64,000 nt of DNA. Source: Arcicella aurantiaca (GTDB lineage Bacteria; Bacteroidota; Bacteroidia; Cytophagales; Spirosomataceae). This document shows, in pieces, positions 32,094 to 41,267 of this stretch. Positions within the stretch are counted from its first letter, which is position 1. Each line of letters opens with the position of its first letter. The DNA lies in contig NZ_QGGO01000008.1 in assembly GCF_003148625.1 (NCBI RefSeq), positions 1-64,000 of the forward strand, in the 5' to 3' direction. Made by a program: the position numbers and the translations under genes. The notes beneath the pieces are model-generated. The model had not been told where the DNA came from, did not search any database, and worked only from the letters and a program-made list of their open reading frames with translations.

Positions 32094-34670
32094 ATGACTT
32101 TAGAGCAACGGATAACATTACTTTCTCAAAAAGTAGGAAATCACATTCGGGATAATGTAACCCCAAGACTTTTACCCACTACGGGTACGGCTGGACAGGT
32201 TGCAACAAAAACCGCAGGTGGTACAGTTGCTTTTGTTGACCCTTTTTTGAAGTCTGGTGGTACAATAAATGGCACACTCAACGTCGCATCGGGTCAATAC
32301 CAAATTAATGGATTAACTGCTCTATATGATAATGGCGGTATTTGGGGCAATCTTCGGGTAGTTGGGAATATGGCAGGGTTTAATAATGACGGTATTTATT
32401 TGGGCTACAATCAGTCCAACGCACCTGTTAGATTGTATGATGGTGGAGTCAATAATTACCTAAATTTAGTTAGTTCAACGTTTTCAAGTGTTGGCATAAA
32501 TAAATGGATTTTTGGTGGTGGTTCAGATGATGGGACTTTTGCACAATTCAACGGTGCAGTAAAGATAAAATCAGACCTTACAGTAACTGGAACAAACGGA
32601 ACATTTAGTACCAATAGCATTCAGTCAAATTTATATTTTCTTAACCTAACAAGGTCAAGTGTAGCACTAACAACCGTTGGTAATGCAGGTTTTGGTTTAA
32701 GTTCACCATTAGCAAGAACTCATATTCTTGCGGATGGTGCAAGCGATACATTAAGATTTTCGTCAAATATAGCTAACTCAGGTGATTGGGTTTTTAACCC
32801 TTTCATTTCGGGAGTCTCAAATGGGGGATTAAGTTTCCTTAACAAATTGGCTGGAACAATACCATTTGTTATTTCAGCAACAAACGATTTTGTAGGAATT
32901 AAAACTACCACTCCTCAATACCCTTTGGATGTTGTAGGAACTGCAAATGTTTCTCATCTGAGGCTTAGAACGGTAACCTATCCAGTTATCCAAGATTTAG
33001 GAAGTGACAACGTGTACATGAATACTCGTGTGATTCAGAATATTGGCGGTGTTTATGATGGAATGTACATTGGATATGGAAACAATGGTTCAGCCATGAA
33101 CCGTATTTTCGATGGTACAACGTCAAATTATATAGGTATTGGTTCTGCTGCTTTTTCGAGTGCAGGAATCACTAAGTGGCTATTTGGAAATCAGACTGAC
33201 AACGGAACATTTGCCCAGTTTTCGGGTGCAATTCATGCAAAAGCAGGGTTAAATGTAGATGGTTATTTCTCGTTTGGCAACTCAGGAACACGTACCGAAA
33301 CGCTTCATGATGCTGGCGAAATGGGTGGAAGGTCAGGCTTTTATGAAACTTATGCACCTGTAAATTTCCCGTCAGGGGCGTCATCTTGGTGGCACTTAAT
33401 TTCGGCACGTCATAGCAATACAGGAAATAACTATGCTATGCAGATAGCAGGAAGTTTTTTTGACCAACGTATTTACTACCGTAAAACGTCTCATAATGGA
33501 GCAATGTCTTGGCGTGAATTTGTAAGTGCGGATACTTCTGGAAATGTAGATATTACTGGAGCAATCAATGTTACAAAGGGGTTTAACCTAACAGGAAACG
33601 GTGGCTTTTACAATGGTGCGAGTAAGTTCGGGATGGATTTTTATAGCGGAAATACAAGATTCTATTCGTCAGGTGCTAATACCACAACCAAAGGAGGATT
33701 TGAGTTTCATACAATTTCATCTGACGGTTCAATAGATGTTCAACCCTTGTATATCAGTCCTTTACAACGAGTAGGGGTTAATAATACAAATCCCAATTTC
33801 ACCTTAGATTTAAACGGCGATATTAATGCAAGCGGTAGTGTTCTTTTAGGTGGTAGTTACTTTGCTTATAATGATGGAACATATCAAAGAATTTATAAGC
33901 GTAATGGAGTAGCTGCCTTTTTAATCGGTAATACGGAAACTTACTATGATGCAGACACGGCACATAATTTTAGAGGTTCGGGAGGTACTTACGCACTAAG
34001 AATTGATACCGCAAACTCTATTTTCACGTCCTACCTGACTCGAAACCTCTTTGGTTCTCAATCGGACGATGGCACGGCAAACCAATTTGCAGGGGCAATC
34101 AAAGCGAAGTCAGATTTAACCGTTGCAGGTATTTCATATTTATCTGCTACAAGATTCAATTCTTATGTAGTGATGAATAACAATGCTTTTACGTATTGGA
34201 AAGATTCGGCAGGAGCAGATAGAAGAATTTTAGGAGTTAGTAGTCTCAACAATACATATTTTGGTGATGTAGATTCAGTATTAGAAGGCTCAGTGTTTTT
34301 CATGTCCAGATATGACCATATTTTTTATGGAAATGGTGTAGAAAAAATGAGACTTTATCAAAATGGCAATCTAATTATTCAAGGTTCATTGACGAGTCCA
34401 ATCCGTACAATCTCGGGTGGAACAGCAACTTATACAATCAATAGTACCGATAACGTAGTAATTATCACTACTTCGCCAGGGTCAACATTTACGATTGATG
34501 CTCCAACAACTGCTAACAAAGGAAGAGAATTGACATTGACAAATAAATCAATTGCCAGTCAGACATTAAGTCAAAACTATGTGAACTTATCAGGTTCAAC
34601 AACAAATCAAATTCCAAACAATCAGTCAATCCGATTGAAATACAACGGGTCTGACATTCACCAAATATAA
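32094..34670 (+). CDS. Long fibre-like receptor-binding protein
   Basis: 858 residues, with no membrane helix. After the shared N-terminal motif come many glycine- and serine-rich repeats typical of phage tail fibres (TGTAGQVATKTAGGTVAFVDP; SGGTINGTLNVASGQYQING; repeats of G-G-x-x-D-D/N-G-T-F-A-Q-F-x-G-A at about 145, 370 and 660). The C-terminus has TSPGSTFTIDAP and SIRLKYNGSDIHQI, as in fibre tip regions. It probably binds the host surface. There is no neighbouring tail-tube or baseplate gene, so it is likely mounted on a tailless particle or membrane spike (inference). Confidence 0.75.
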   Translation: MTLEQRITLLSQKVGNHIRDNVTPRLLPTTGTAGQVATKTAGGTVAFVDPFLKSGGTINGTLNVASGQYQINGLTALYDNGGIWGNLRVVGNMAGFNNDGIYLGYNQSNAPVRLYDGGVNNYLNLVSSTFSSVGINKWIFGGGSDDGTFAQFNGAVKIKSDLTVTGTNGTFSTNSIQSNLYFLNLTRSSVALTTVGNAGFGLSSPLARTHILADGASDTLRFSSNIANSGDWVFNPFISGVSNGGLSFLNKLAGTIPFVISATNDFVGIKTTTPQYPLDVVGTANVSHLRLRTVTYPVIQDLGSDNVYMNTRVIQNIGGVYDGMYIGYGNNGSAMNRIFDGTTSNYIGIGSAAFSSAGITKWLFGNQTDNGTFAQFSGAIHAKAGLNVDGYFSFGNSGTRTETLHDAGEMGGRSGFYETYAPVNFPSGASSWWHLISARHSNTGNNYAMQIAGSFFDQRIYYRKTSHNGAMSWREFVSADTSGNVDITGAINVTKGFNLTGNGGFYNGASKFGMDFYSGNTRFYSSGANTTTKGGFEFHTISSDGSIDVQPLYISPLQRVGVNNTNPNFTLDLNGDINASGSVLLGGSYFAYNDGTYQRIYKRNGVAAFLIGNTETYYDADTAHNFRGSGGTYALRIDTANSIFTSYLTRNLFGSQSDDGTANQFAGAIKAKSDLTVAGISYLSATRFNSYVVMNNNAFTYWKDSAGADRRILGVSSLNNTYFGDVDSVLEGSVFFMSRYDHIFYGNGVEKMRLYQNGNLIIQGSLTSPIRTISGGTATYTINSTDNVVIITTSPGSTFTIDAPTTANKGRELTLTNKSIASQTLSQNYVNLSGSTTNQIPNNQSIRLKYNGSDIHQI

Positions 34671-34674
34671 AGCC

Positions 34675-35139
34675 ATGCAAAACGACATTTTCTTACCAGT
34701 AGAAAAACTACCAGTTCCTCCCGACAAAACAGACTTAATGATGATTAGGTTATTGGAGTCTTCTTTTATCAAACAAGAAGATGGTACGATTCAAGAGTTC
34801 CGCAAAATCTATTATGAAACATACTTTGAAGGGAAAAAAGTAAGTGACGGAAACAATACCATTCTTGCTTCACTCGTGCCATTAATTTACAATGCAAACT
34901 CGCATAAAGAAATGATGGATATGGCACTTCAAGGGTTTGGTTTTAAGCTAATCCATGAAGTTTTTGACGAAAATCAAAACATCTTTCAGAATCCATACCA
35001 AAGCCAAAATATAATCGACAATAACTTACCAGTTCCAAATACAAATGAAGCCGAAACCAACACAACAACCTCAACAGAAACAACCGAAGCAGGAACAACA
35101 ACCGCCACAGAGCAATCAGCCGTTACTCCTGCAAATTGA
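34675..35139 (+). CDS. Possible fibre chaperone or adaptor
   Basis: 154 residues. The first 110 residues form a soluble domain (LPVEKLPVPPDKTDLMMIRLLE), and the C-terminus is a Thr/Glu-rich low-complexity tail. It follows the long fibre gene by 4 bp, a position often used for fibre-assembly proteins. The last 95 bp also encode the beginning of the next gene in a different frame. Confidence 0.5.
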   Translation: MQNDIFLPVEKLPVPPDKTDLMMIRLLESSFIKQEDGTIQEFRKIYYETYFEGKKVSDGNNTILASLVPLIYNANSHKEMMDMALQGFGFKLIHEVFDENQNIFQNPYQSQNIIDNNLPVPNTNEAETNTTTSTETTEAGTTTATEQSAVTPAN

Positions 35140-35254
35140 CTCTAAAATAGTAGAAGGCATATTTCAAACTCTTGGACAGTTGCCTTACGCCCAAGTTGAA
35201 CCCTTAATGACGGCTTTGAGAATGGACTTAACAAAGAATAATCCGCAACAATAA
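35045..35254 (+). CDS. Small soluble protein, overlapping start
   Basis: 69 residues. The Gln/Pro/Lys-rich N-terminus is encoded inside the upstream gene in another frame; residues 30-69 (IDSKIVEGIFQTLGQLPYAQ) form a conventional helical region. The start could be later than 35045. Its stop overlaps the next ATG by one base. Function unknown. Confidence 0.45.
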   Translation: MKPKPTQQPQQKQPKQEQQPPQSNQPLLLQIDSKIVEGIFQTLGQLPYAQVEPLMTALRMDLTKNNPQQ

Positions 35255-35496
35255 TGACAGCCGAAGCAAATATAATTCCCCTAACCAAAGACCAGCTTGA
35301 AGTTATCAACTTTACGCTGGTCAGAGTCAAAAAGAATGAAAATACCTTATACGAACTCATTTATGTAGCGATGATTTTGGTAAAAAATGGATACGTTGAC
35401 CCAGAAGATTATCACATAAAAGTTGCCATCGAAGGCGAAAAACAAACATTTATCAATCTTGTAGAAGAGGCTCTGTGGCTGAATAAACAACAATAA
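35254..35496 (+). CDS. Small helical protein
   Basis: 80 residues, helical, soluble, acidic in the second half. The start overlaps the upstream stop by one base and the end is 1 bp before the SGNH-type gene. No family was recognised. Confidence 0.45.
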   Translation: MTAEANIIPLTKDQLEVINFTLVRVKKNENTLYELIYVAMILVKNGYVDPEDYHIKVAIEGEKQTFINLVEEALWLNKQQ

Positions 35497-35497
35497 C

Positions 35498-36916
35498 ATG
35501 GCACTTACTTATAACACACCACCAGCCAACGAAGTCTATGCAATGGACTCTAATGGCATGGGTCACATTGAAATCAAGTTTACAGAAACTACCACAGGAA
35601 CGGCATCCGTAGTTTTGAAAAATACCGAAACCAATGCAGTAATTCCTGTTACACTTACCAAAAATGGGAATAATTATACGGCAAATCTGACCCTGCCAAA
35701 AGGTTTGTACGAATACTATTTTGTTGATTCGTTGGTGACAAATAATACTCCAACAAAGTATAATTTAGGGGTAGGTTATGTGTTTGTCATTGTTGGACAT
35801 TCATTGGCAAGTTCAAACGGTGAACAACACGCTACTGATAGCCGAGTAAGAATTTACAATAACTATCAAGCCCACGTTGATGCAGATTGGAAAACATTAG
35901 CAAAATACTCAGGTGGAACTTACCGCAAAGCAACTGATATTTATGCCGCTGCCGCTGCCGTAGCTGGAAATGTTTCCAACTTGTACGATGGCTTCCAAGT
36001 TGGACCGTGGTCGAAGATGGCGGATTTAATTGCCACACGTGATAATTGTCCCGTGGCAATCATAAATACCGCAATGGGAGGGAGTTCCGTAAAAATGTGG
36101 GCAGATGAAGCTGCACAACGCCCATTTGTTCATGGCTTTGCTGCTTCGATTGCAGGAGTTGAAGATTACAACCTATACAACTCAGGAATCCCGTATTTTC
36201 ATTTTGAAAATGTACTGAAAACATTCGGGAAAAGAACAGGAGTTTCCGCCGTTCTTGTTCAACATGGTGAAAATGATGATGCAAGTGACTCCGTGAAAAT
36301 GAATGAGCTAATTGGTAATTATAAAACCATAATTGACACAGCTCGTAATAATTCTGGGTTATTCAGAATGCCATTTGTAATTGCGAAATCAGCATGGTTG
36401 ACAGAATCGGCAATTTCAATTCAAAACAAGTTACAAGCCATTGATTCTGTAACGGCAACAAACGACTTCACACATTTTGGTATTGATACCCATACGTTAC
36501 CACAAACTTTACGTGGTCAGCCAAACAACGCAGGGGACGGACATTGGAATCCTGCTGGTTCTCAGGAAGTCGGTAGAATGTGGGCAGAGCGATTAACCGC
36601 CAACTTCTTACTAACTATCAATAATGGCGTTTCAACATTGAAAGTAAAACCACCCGAAGGAGAACCAATTACTGAACCGCCAGAAGAAGTAGTAGAAACA
36701 GGAAATTCAAATACCACAACAATGGCAATACTTGCCAAGTTAAACTGGACTGCTGCCGCTATTATTGCAGCAGTCGTTGGTGGTATCTTTTTTGGATTAC
36801 GATACTTCAAAGTCTTTAAGAAAATCACCAATGCCATTATTTTCATTGGGAGTTTAATTGTAGGCTTCACATATCTTACCATCAACTATTTTGTAAACCA
36901 AAAACGCCAAGTATGA
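35498..36916 (+). CDS. Sialate-O-acetylesterase-like SGNH hydrolase with C-terminal membrane anchor
   Basis: 472 residues. A beta-sandwich-like region (residues 1-95) precedes an SGNH-type domain: FVIVGHSLASSNGEQ (block I Ser), NTAMGGSSVKMW (Gly block), VLVQHGENDD (Asn block), and GDGHWNPAG with Asp and His near the end. Two transmembrane helices close the protein (about 410-460). It likely removes acetyl groups from surface glycans, as phage esterases do to reach receptors. A second esterase of the same type (39952) has its anchor at the N-terminus. Confidence 0.7.
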   Translation: MALTYNTPPANEVYAMDSNGMGHIEIKFTETTTGTASVVLKNTETNAVIPVTLTKNGNNYTANLTLPKGLYEYYFVDSLVTNNTPTKYNLGVGYVFVIVGHSLASSNGEQHATDSRVRIYNNYQAHVDADWKTLAKYSGGTYRKATDIYAAAAAVAGNVSNLYDGFQVGPWSKMADLIATRDNCPVAIINTAMGGSSVKMWADEAAQRPFVHGFAASIAGVEDYNLYNSGIPYFHFENVLKTFGKRTGVSAVLVQHGENDDASDSVKMNELIGNYKTIIDTARNNSGLFRMPFVIAKSAWLTESAISIQNKLQAIDSVTATNDFTHFGIDTHTLPQTLRGQPNNAGDGHWNPAGSQEVGRMWAERLTANFLLTINNGVSTLKVKPPEGEPITEPPEEVVETGNSNTTTMAILAKLNWTAAAIIAAVVGGIFFGLRYFKVFKKITNAIIFIGSLIVGFTYLTINYFVNQKRQV

Positions 36917-37137
36917 ACATATTCTCAATTTTCAAGATTAGCGAAATCTACAATAAATACAACAACAAAACCCATTACTACAACAATGGACGAGTATTTA
37001 TTGAACTAAGAAACTCACAGATTACAAGCATCACCACCAACGATGGAATTCCTGCTCGTCCAGATGAAATCCAATTGATTCTGAATTATGCCATTAACGA
37101 CATCACCAGACAAGTAAAAGCAGAGTTTGGTTTTTAA
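36913..37137 (+). CDS. Small hypothetical protein
   Basis: 74 residues, starting with an ATGA overlap of the esterase stop. Asn/Tyr-rich (YNKYNNKTHYYNNGRVFIEL). The YxNGR-type strand resembles a part of the 48-residue gene at 37711. No family was recognised. Confidence 0.45.
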   Translation: MNIFSIFKISEIYNKYNNKTHYYNNGRVFIELRNSQITSITTNDGIPARPDEIQLILNYAINDITRQVKAEFGF

Positions 37138-37149
37138 ACACATAAAGAA

Positions 37150-37674
37150 ATGTTAATATTAATTCTCGCAATAGCTGCTATCATCGGATTGATTATTTCG
37201 GTATCAAAATCAATTCGTTTTCTTCGTCAAGAAGATACAAAATCATCCTCAAAATGGGCTTGGATAGCCGTTAGTATTGTTTTGGTTTACGCATTGTTTG
37301 CTTTACTGTACAGAAAATTATTTCCTTCCAAGTTGGCAAGTAATCAAATTCTGGTAGGTAACAAAGTAAGAACTCTATATGTCGATACTGAAGCAATGCA
37401 GAAAGTCGCAGAAATGTCCAGAGCAAAACAATTTGAATTTGTTCCTTTAAAAACATTTACAAAAGACGGAGTTACTTTTAATGAAGGTCAAACCTATACA
37501 GGAGGGTATTTTAACGAACATTCTGAATTAGCTCCAAGTTTATCGAATGATTTCTATGTAGATAATGATAAATCTACTAACTATTTTAAGAGAATTTTAC
37601 TAATCACAAATACTAATTCTAATACACCAAATCCAGAAGTTAGAATTACAAACATTCCAATATTTAGAGTCTAA
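37150..37674 (+). CDS. Membrane protein with two N-terminal helices
   Basis: 174 residues: helices at about 1-18 (LILILAIAAIIGLIIS) and 38-55 (WAWIAVSIVLVYALFALLY), then a soluble C-terminal domain (about 70-174) with beta-strand character. Likely exposed at a membrane surface. Family unknown. Confidence 0.5.
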   Translation: MLILILAIAAIIGLIISVSKSIRFLRQEDTKSSSKWAWIAVSIVLVYALFALLYRKLFPSKLASNQILVGNKVRTLYVDTEAMQKVAEMSRAKQFEFVPLKTFTKDGVTFNEGQTYTGGYFNEHSELAPSLSNDFYVDNDKSTNYFKRILLITNTNSNTPNPEVRITNIPIFRV

Positions 37675-37710
37675 AACGTACAATTAAAAATGTACTAAAA
37701 AGTTAAAACC

Positions 37711-37857
37711 ATGACATACATTTTTTATGATGAAGTTCAAGCCGTAGTTATTCCAAACAGTTTAATTATTGAATTTGGCAATCAAGATGATACAGGCTTT
37801 AAGCATATCGTTACCGCAAAAGGTAAATTTTATTACTCAGAACATTTTATAGTTTAA
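37711..37857 (+). CDS. Very small protein
   Basis: 48 residues (MTYIFYDEVQAVVIPNSLII), beginning with ATG 37711, all beta-like and aromatic, with no membrane helix. Spaced 12 bp from the next start. Weakly similar in composition to the 36913 product. Supported by position in the gene row and by a clean frame. Confidence 0.45.
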   Translation: MTYIFYDEVQAVVIPNSLIIEFGNQDDTGFKHIVTAKGKFYYSEHFIV

Positions 37858-37869
37858 ATAAACTACAAC

Positions 37870-38691
37870 ATGAAATTATTTAAGAAAATATCTAAGCCTA
37901 TTTTAGTGGCTCTGTCAATTATTGGTTTAGCCATTATTGTTTTTGTTGTGTACCTTATTACTAAAAAAAATAAAAATAGTATTGCAAATCCATTATTAGG
38001 TAATTCAAATGTTGGTGCTGGTGATGAAATGCCAAAACTTGTTCCAACTACTTTATATGAGTTGTTGGAAGATGTAACCGTATGGGATATTGCTTCGGAT
38101 AATCAATTTTCGTTTACATTCCCTAAAGGAACACTCATCTATAAACCTGCTGAAATTAATCAGCCTCAGTATGTTGGAACTAATTTCAAAATTGATAAAA
38201 TATTTACCGATGAAGAAGCGAAGAATGTAGATTTTATTTTAGTCTCTAAAAAGTTTAATCTTCAAAGAGCTAATCTGAGTGTAAATAGAGTAGCAGATTT
38301 ACACATTAAGAAAAGTTTGGTAAAACTGAAAACTCCACAAGAAATTGAACAATACGAATTGAATTTAGCTCATTCAAAAGCTGAGTCAACAAATAAAGTC
38401 ATTTACTCAAATGTTGACTATGTGTTCAGTTTTAAAGAAACCTTTGAGTGTGAAGTAACAGATTTTAGTCCGGGAGATTATCAACTTGATACTAAAAAGA
38501 CTCTTACACCAAATGATACATTAGAAGCTAAAACATTCTTTAGAATTCCAGAAATAAAATTACCAAAAAACAATTACATTGATATTTTCCCAGAAGCTCC
38601 AGATTACGAGTATTATATCAATTTGAGAATCGGGAAATTATTGTACAAAGTTCCTTCTTCCAAATTGAGTTCAATTAGAGAAAAGAAATAA
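37870..38691 (+). CDS. N-anchored protein with NPLLGN motif
   Basis: 273 residues. A basic N-terminus and one helix (ILVALSIIGLAIIVFVVYLI) are followed by KKNKNSIANPLLGN (motif 37987-38004) and a large soluble domain with beta-strand character. Same architecture as the 28466 product: helix, PLLGN, exposed domain. Probably a surface component of the particle or envelope. Family not recognised. Confidence 0.55.
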   Translation: MKLFKKISKPILVALSIIGLAIIVFVVYLITKKNKNSIANPLLGNSNVGAGDEMPKLVPTTLYELLEDVTVWDIASDNQFSFTFPKGTLIYKPAEINQPQYVGTNFKIDKIFTDEEAKNVDFILVSKKFNLQRANLSVNRVADLHIKKSLVKLKTPQEIEQYELNLAHSKAESTNKVIYSNVDYVFSFKETFECEVTDFSPGDYQLDTKKTLTPNDTLEAKTFFRIPEIKLPKNNYIDIFPEAPDYEYYINLRIGKLLYKVPSSKLSSIREKK

Positions 38692-38717
38692 TTTTTAATA
38701 TTTAAACACGAATCAAA

Positions 38718-38906
38718 ATGTACGAAAAATTAAAAGCCGATTTTGTAGCTCAGAAAGCTCAATTCGCAAGTATAGAAAAAGACTTCGAGAAGTTTTTAGA
38801 AGGTAATGACTCAGCTGGCACAAGAGTTCGAAAAGCACAGCAGGAAATTAAACGTTTAGCTCAGGAGATTAGAACCCAAACGCAAAACATTAAAAACAAT
38901 TCGTAA
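38718..38906 (+). CDS. Small coiled-coil protein
   Basis: 62 residues, almost entirely a charged amphipathic helix (KLKADFVAQKAQFASIEKDF). Followed by a strong terminator that closes the long late-type transcript. Could be a scaffold or oligomerisation peptide. Confidence 0.5.
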   Translation: MYEKLKADFVAQKAQFASIEKDFEKFLEGNDSAGTRVRKAQQEIKRLAQEIRTQTQNIKNNS

Positions 38907-38946
38907 AGACCAGGAAGTACCAGCGTTTTTACGATACCCGAACCCC

Positions 38947-38977
38947 AAAAAGCCAGACCGCAAGCTGGCTTTTTTTG
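38947..38977 (+). terminator. Rho-independent terminator at the end of the late-type operon
   Basis: AAAAGCCAG, loop ACCGCAAG, CTGGCTTTTTTT. Confidence 0.8.
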
Positions 38978-38992
38978 TAAACAACCCATAAA

Positions 38993-39910
38993 ATGAAATT
39001 AGGCAAAATTATTTCAAACCCCATTAAGGTTGTTCCGAAAGTAGAAGAACCTCAATCTGTTCAATTATTGACTCCAATCAATTATTACGGTGGCAAAACC
39101 AATCTCGCACCCAAAATCCTGCAACTGATACCTCCCCATGAGGTATATACAGAGTGTTTTTTTGGCGGTGGAGCAGTTTTCTTCGCAAAAGAACCAGTAA
39201 AAATAGAAGCCATTAACGATACCAATGATGAGGTTATTAATTTTTACAGAACTTGTAAGAAAGAGTTCAAAGCTTTGAGTGCGGAGTTGGACAAAACATT
39301 GTTTTCTGAAAAGGAGCATCAACGGGCATCAATGATTTACAACAATCCTAAAAAGTACACCAACGTTGAAAGAGCATGGGCATTATTGGTTTTGAGCCAA
39401 CAGTCATTTCTAAATATCATCGACAATTCATGGAAGTTTCAACGCCAACGAAATACGGCTATGGGCTTCCAAAACAAAAAGGAAATGATAGACCAGCGGT
39501 ATTTGAAACGTTTGGAAAGAACCCAAATATTTAATCGTGATGCCAATCGAGTATTAGAAAACATGGATACGCCAGATACTTTTCATTTTATTGACCCGCC
39601 ATACTTCCAAGCTAACATGGGGCATTATGATGGATACACCGAAAAGGACTTTGAGCAATTATTGAAAACCTGCCAAAACTTAGTTGGGAAATTTATGCTG
39701 ACTACCTTTCCAAGTCCGATTTTAGAAAAGTACCGCAAGCGAAACAAATGGTATCAATTTCAAATAAAGATGCCATCATCAGCAAAAACAGGAAATCATT
39801 TAACTGGAAACGAAGGAATGAAAATTGAAGTAATTACGATGAATTATAAACCCACAAGGGATATGGTGAGTTTGTTTGAGGAGAAATTAAAACCTCGCAT
39901 GGCAGCCTAA
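38993..39910 (+). CDS. Dam-type N6-adenine DNA methyltransferase
   Basis: 305 residues. INYYGGKTNLAPKILQLIP (about 26-44) is the SAM-binding motif of D12-class methylases, YTECFFGGGAVFFAK the second glycine motif, and FHFIDPPYF the catalytic DPPY. No partner endonuclease is next to it. In mobile elements such solitary methylases protect DNA or alter regulation. Its last codons GCA-GCC-TAA lie in a GCCTAAC heptamer, and a shortened second copy of its final eight codons occurs at 41309. Confidence 0.85.
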   Translation: MKLGKIISNPIKVVPKVEEPQSVQLLTPINYYGGKTNLAPKILQLIPPHEVYTECFFGGGAVFFAKEPVKIEAINDTNDEVINFYRTCKKEFKALSAELDKTLFSEKEHQRASMIYNNPKKYTNVERAWALLVLSQQSFLNIIDNSWKFQRQRNTAMGFQNKKEMIDQRYLKRLERTQIFNRDANRVLENMDTPDTFHFIDPPYFQANMGHYDGYTEKDFEQLLKTCQNLVGKFMLTTFPSPILEKYRKRNKWYQFQIKMPSSAKTGNHLTGNEGMKIEVITMNYKPTRDMVSLFEEKLKPRMAA

Positions 39911-39951
39911 CTTGTTACATTCCATAAAATCAACCCATAAACAACACACCA

Positions 39952-40947
39952 ATGGTACTAAAAATTTTGAAAATATTCGGGTTCATCATACTCGGAGTTT
40001 TCCTTGTCTTATTTGGCATTTCATTTAGTAAAGTCAGTAAAAGTTCAAAAACAAAACTTAAAGATGCTTGGAATAACTTTTTACAATTGTTTAAACTGGC
40101 AAAAACAAGCAGTAACCCCATAAAGCTTCTACTTGGCAATACTGCCGAAGCCATAAAAAATGTTTTTACGCCTTCGTCATACAGTCCAACAAACATTACT
40201 ACCGTACCATCATCAGGTGGAACAACTGGCGGAACAGTTAGTAATGAAGAAGTAATTTTAATGGCATTTGCAGGAGAATCCAACGCAGGAAACCAAGTGC
40301 ATAATGACCATGCCTCGCCATCGGAAATAGGAGTGAGGAATATCAAGATTTTAAACAATTCATCGTTAGTTTTTGAACCGCTTAATATTAGTGGAAATAA
40401 TTCAATCGACCAATTCGCTGCTCCTGCCAACTCACACGGCTGGGATTTAGGACTTGCTAATCTGGTGGATGCAGGAGCATTTGGTGGTAAGAAAGTTTTC
40501 TTGGTCAATTTGTCTCAGGGAGGTTCTTTGATTGGGCAATACAACGAAGGAGCAGATACCAATTATCGGAATAAAATTATTGCACGTGCCAACGCTGCTA
40601 TGACTGCACTCAGGTCAATCACCAATAACATCACGGTTTACATGGTGTATTCTCACGGCATCAATGATGAAGTAGCCAATATTTTGAACGAAAACCAATT
40701 TGAAACAGCCACACAAAACCACTTAAACTTTCTCAATTCTCAATTTGGAAATAACATAAAAGTGGTGATTACGAAGTTCGGGGCATTCTTGAAGTTTAAC
40801 AATGCTCTCCAGAACATTGTCAATTCAAATAGTCGTTATCGGGCAATTGAAACCGTAGGACTTAGCTTACAGGATGCTTATCACTGGGGATATAGTTCTC
40901 AAAAATATATTATTACCGAATCAGTCAATATTTTGAAAACCATTTAA
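39952..40947 (+). CDS. Sialate-O-acetylesterase-like SGNH hydrolase with N-terminal anchor
   Basis: 331 residues. One N-terminal helix (IFGFIILGVFLVLFGISF), a basic helical stalk, and LLLGN (40126-40140, a variant of the PLLGN motif). A linker leads into an SGNH-type domain: LMAFAGESNAGNQ (block I Ser), VNLSQGGSL (Gly block), VYSHGINDE (Asn block) and DAYHWGYS with Asp and His. Likely acts on acetylated surface glycans. Follows the methylase gene by 41 bp. Confidence 0.7.
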   Translation: MVLKILKIFGFIILGVFLVLFGISFSKVSKSSKTKLKDAWNNFLQLFKLAKTSSNPIKLLLGNTAEAIKNVFTPSSYSPTNITTVPSSGGTTGGTVSNEEVILMAFAGESNAGNQVHNDHASPSEIGVRNIKILNNSSLVFEPLNISGNNSIDQFAAPANSHGWDLGLANLVDAGAFGGKKVFLVNLSQGGSLIGQYNEGADTNYRNKIIARANAAMTALRSITNNITVYMVYSHGINDEVANILNENQFETATQNHLNFLNSQFGNNIKVVITKFGAFLKFNNALQNIVNSNSRYRAIETVGLSLQDAYHWGYSSQKYIITESVNILKTI

Positions 40948-40958
40948 GACACACGAAA

Positions 40959-41252
40959 ATGATACTAAAAAATTTGAAGATTGATACTAACAAAGCAGTT
41001 CTTGATGATTATTATCAGTATGAGAAGCTATTATTAAAAGCAGGTTTGACACAAGAACAAATAAGGGCAAAGCTAACGGAACATGGTTTTAATTCTTATA
41101 ACCAATACATTGATGCTCGAAAAACAGCAACTACTCGAGAACAAAGGAATGTAGTAGAAGTTGCCGTAGTTGCAGGTTTAGTAGTTTTAAGTGCCATAAT
41201 TGGATTTTTGATAATTACTGGCAAACTGATTATAAGTGATGATAGAAAGTAG
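40959..41252 (+). CDS. Small membrane protein
   Basis: 97 residues: a helical N-terminal half (YQYEKLLLKAGLTQEQIRAK, resembling an HTH-like turn) and one C-terminal helix (VAVVAGLVVLSAIIGFLIIT) with a short charged tail. Follows the esterase by 11 bp. Function unknown. Confidence 0.5.
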   Translation: MILKNLKIDTNKAVLDDYYQYEKLLLKAGLTQEQIRAKLTEHGFNSYNQYIDARKTATTREQRNVVEVAVVAGLVVLSAIIGFLIITGKLIISDDRK

Positions 41253-41267
41253 TTGTATCTCAAACAC

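Noticed and set aside
10508-41252. Bacteroidota conjugative transposon
   Set aside because: No TraG/TraJ/TraM-type proteins, relaxase, or mobilisation genes were seen. The only motor ATPase is short and unlike conjugation coupling proteins.
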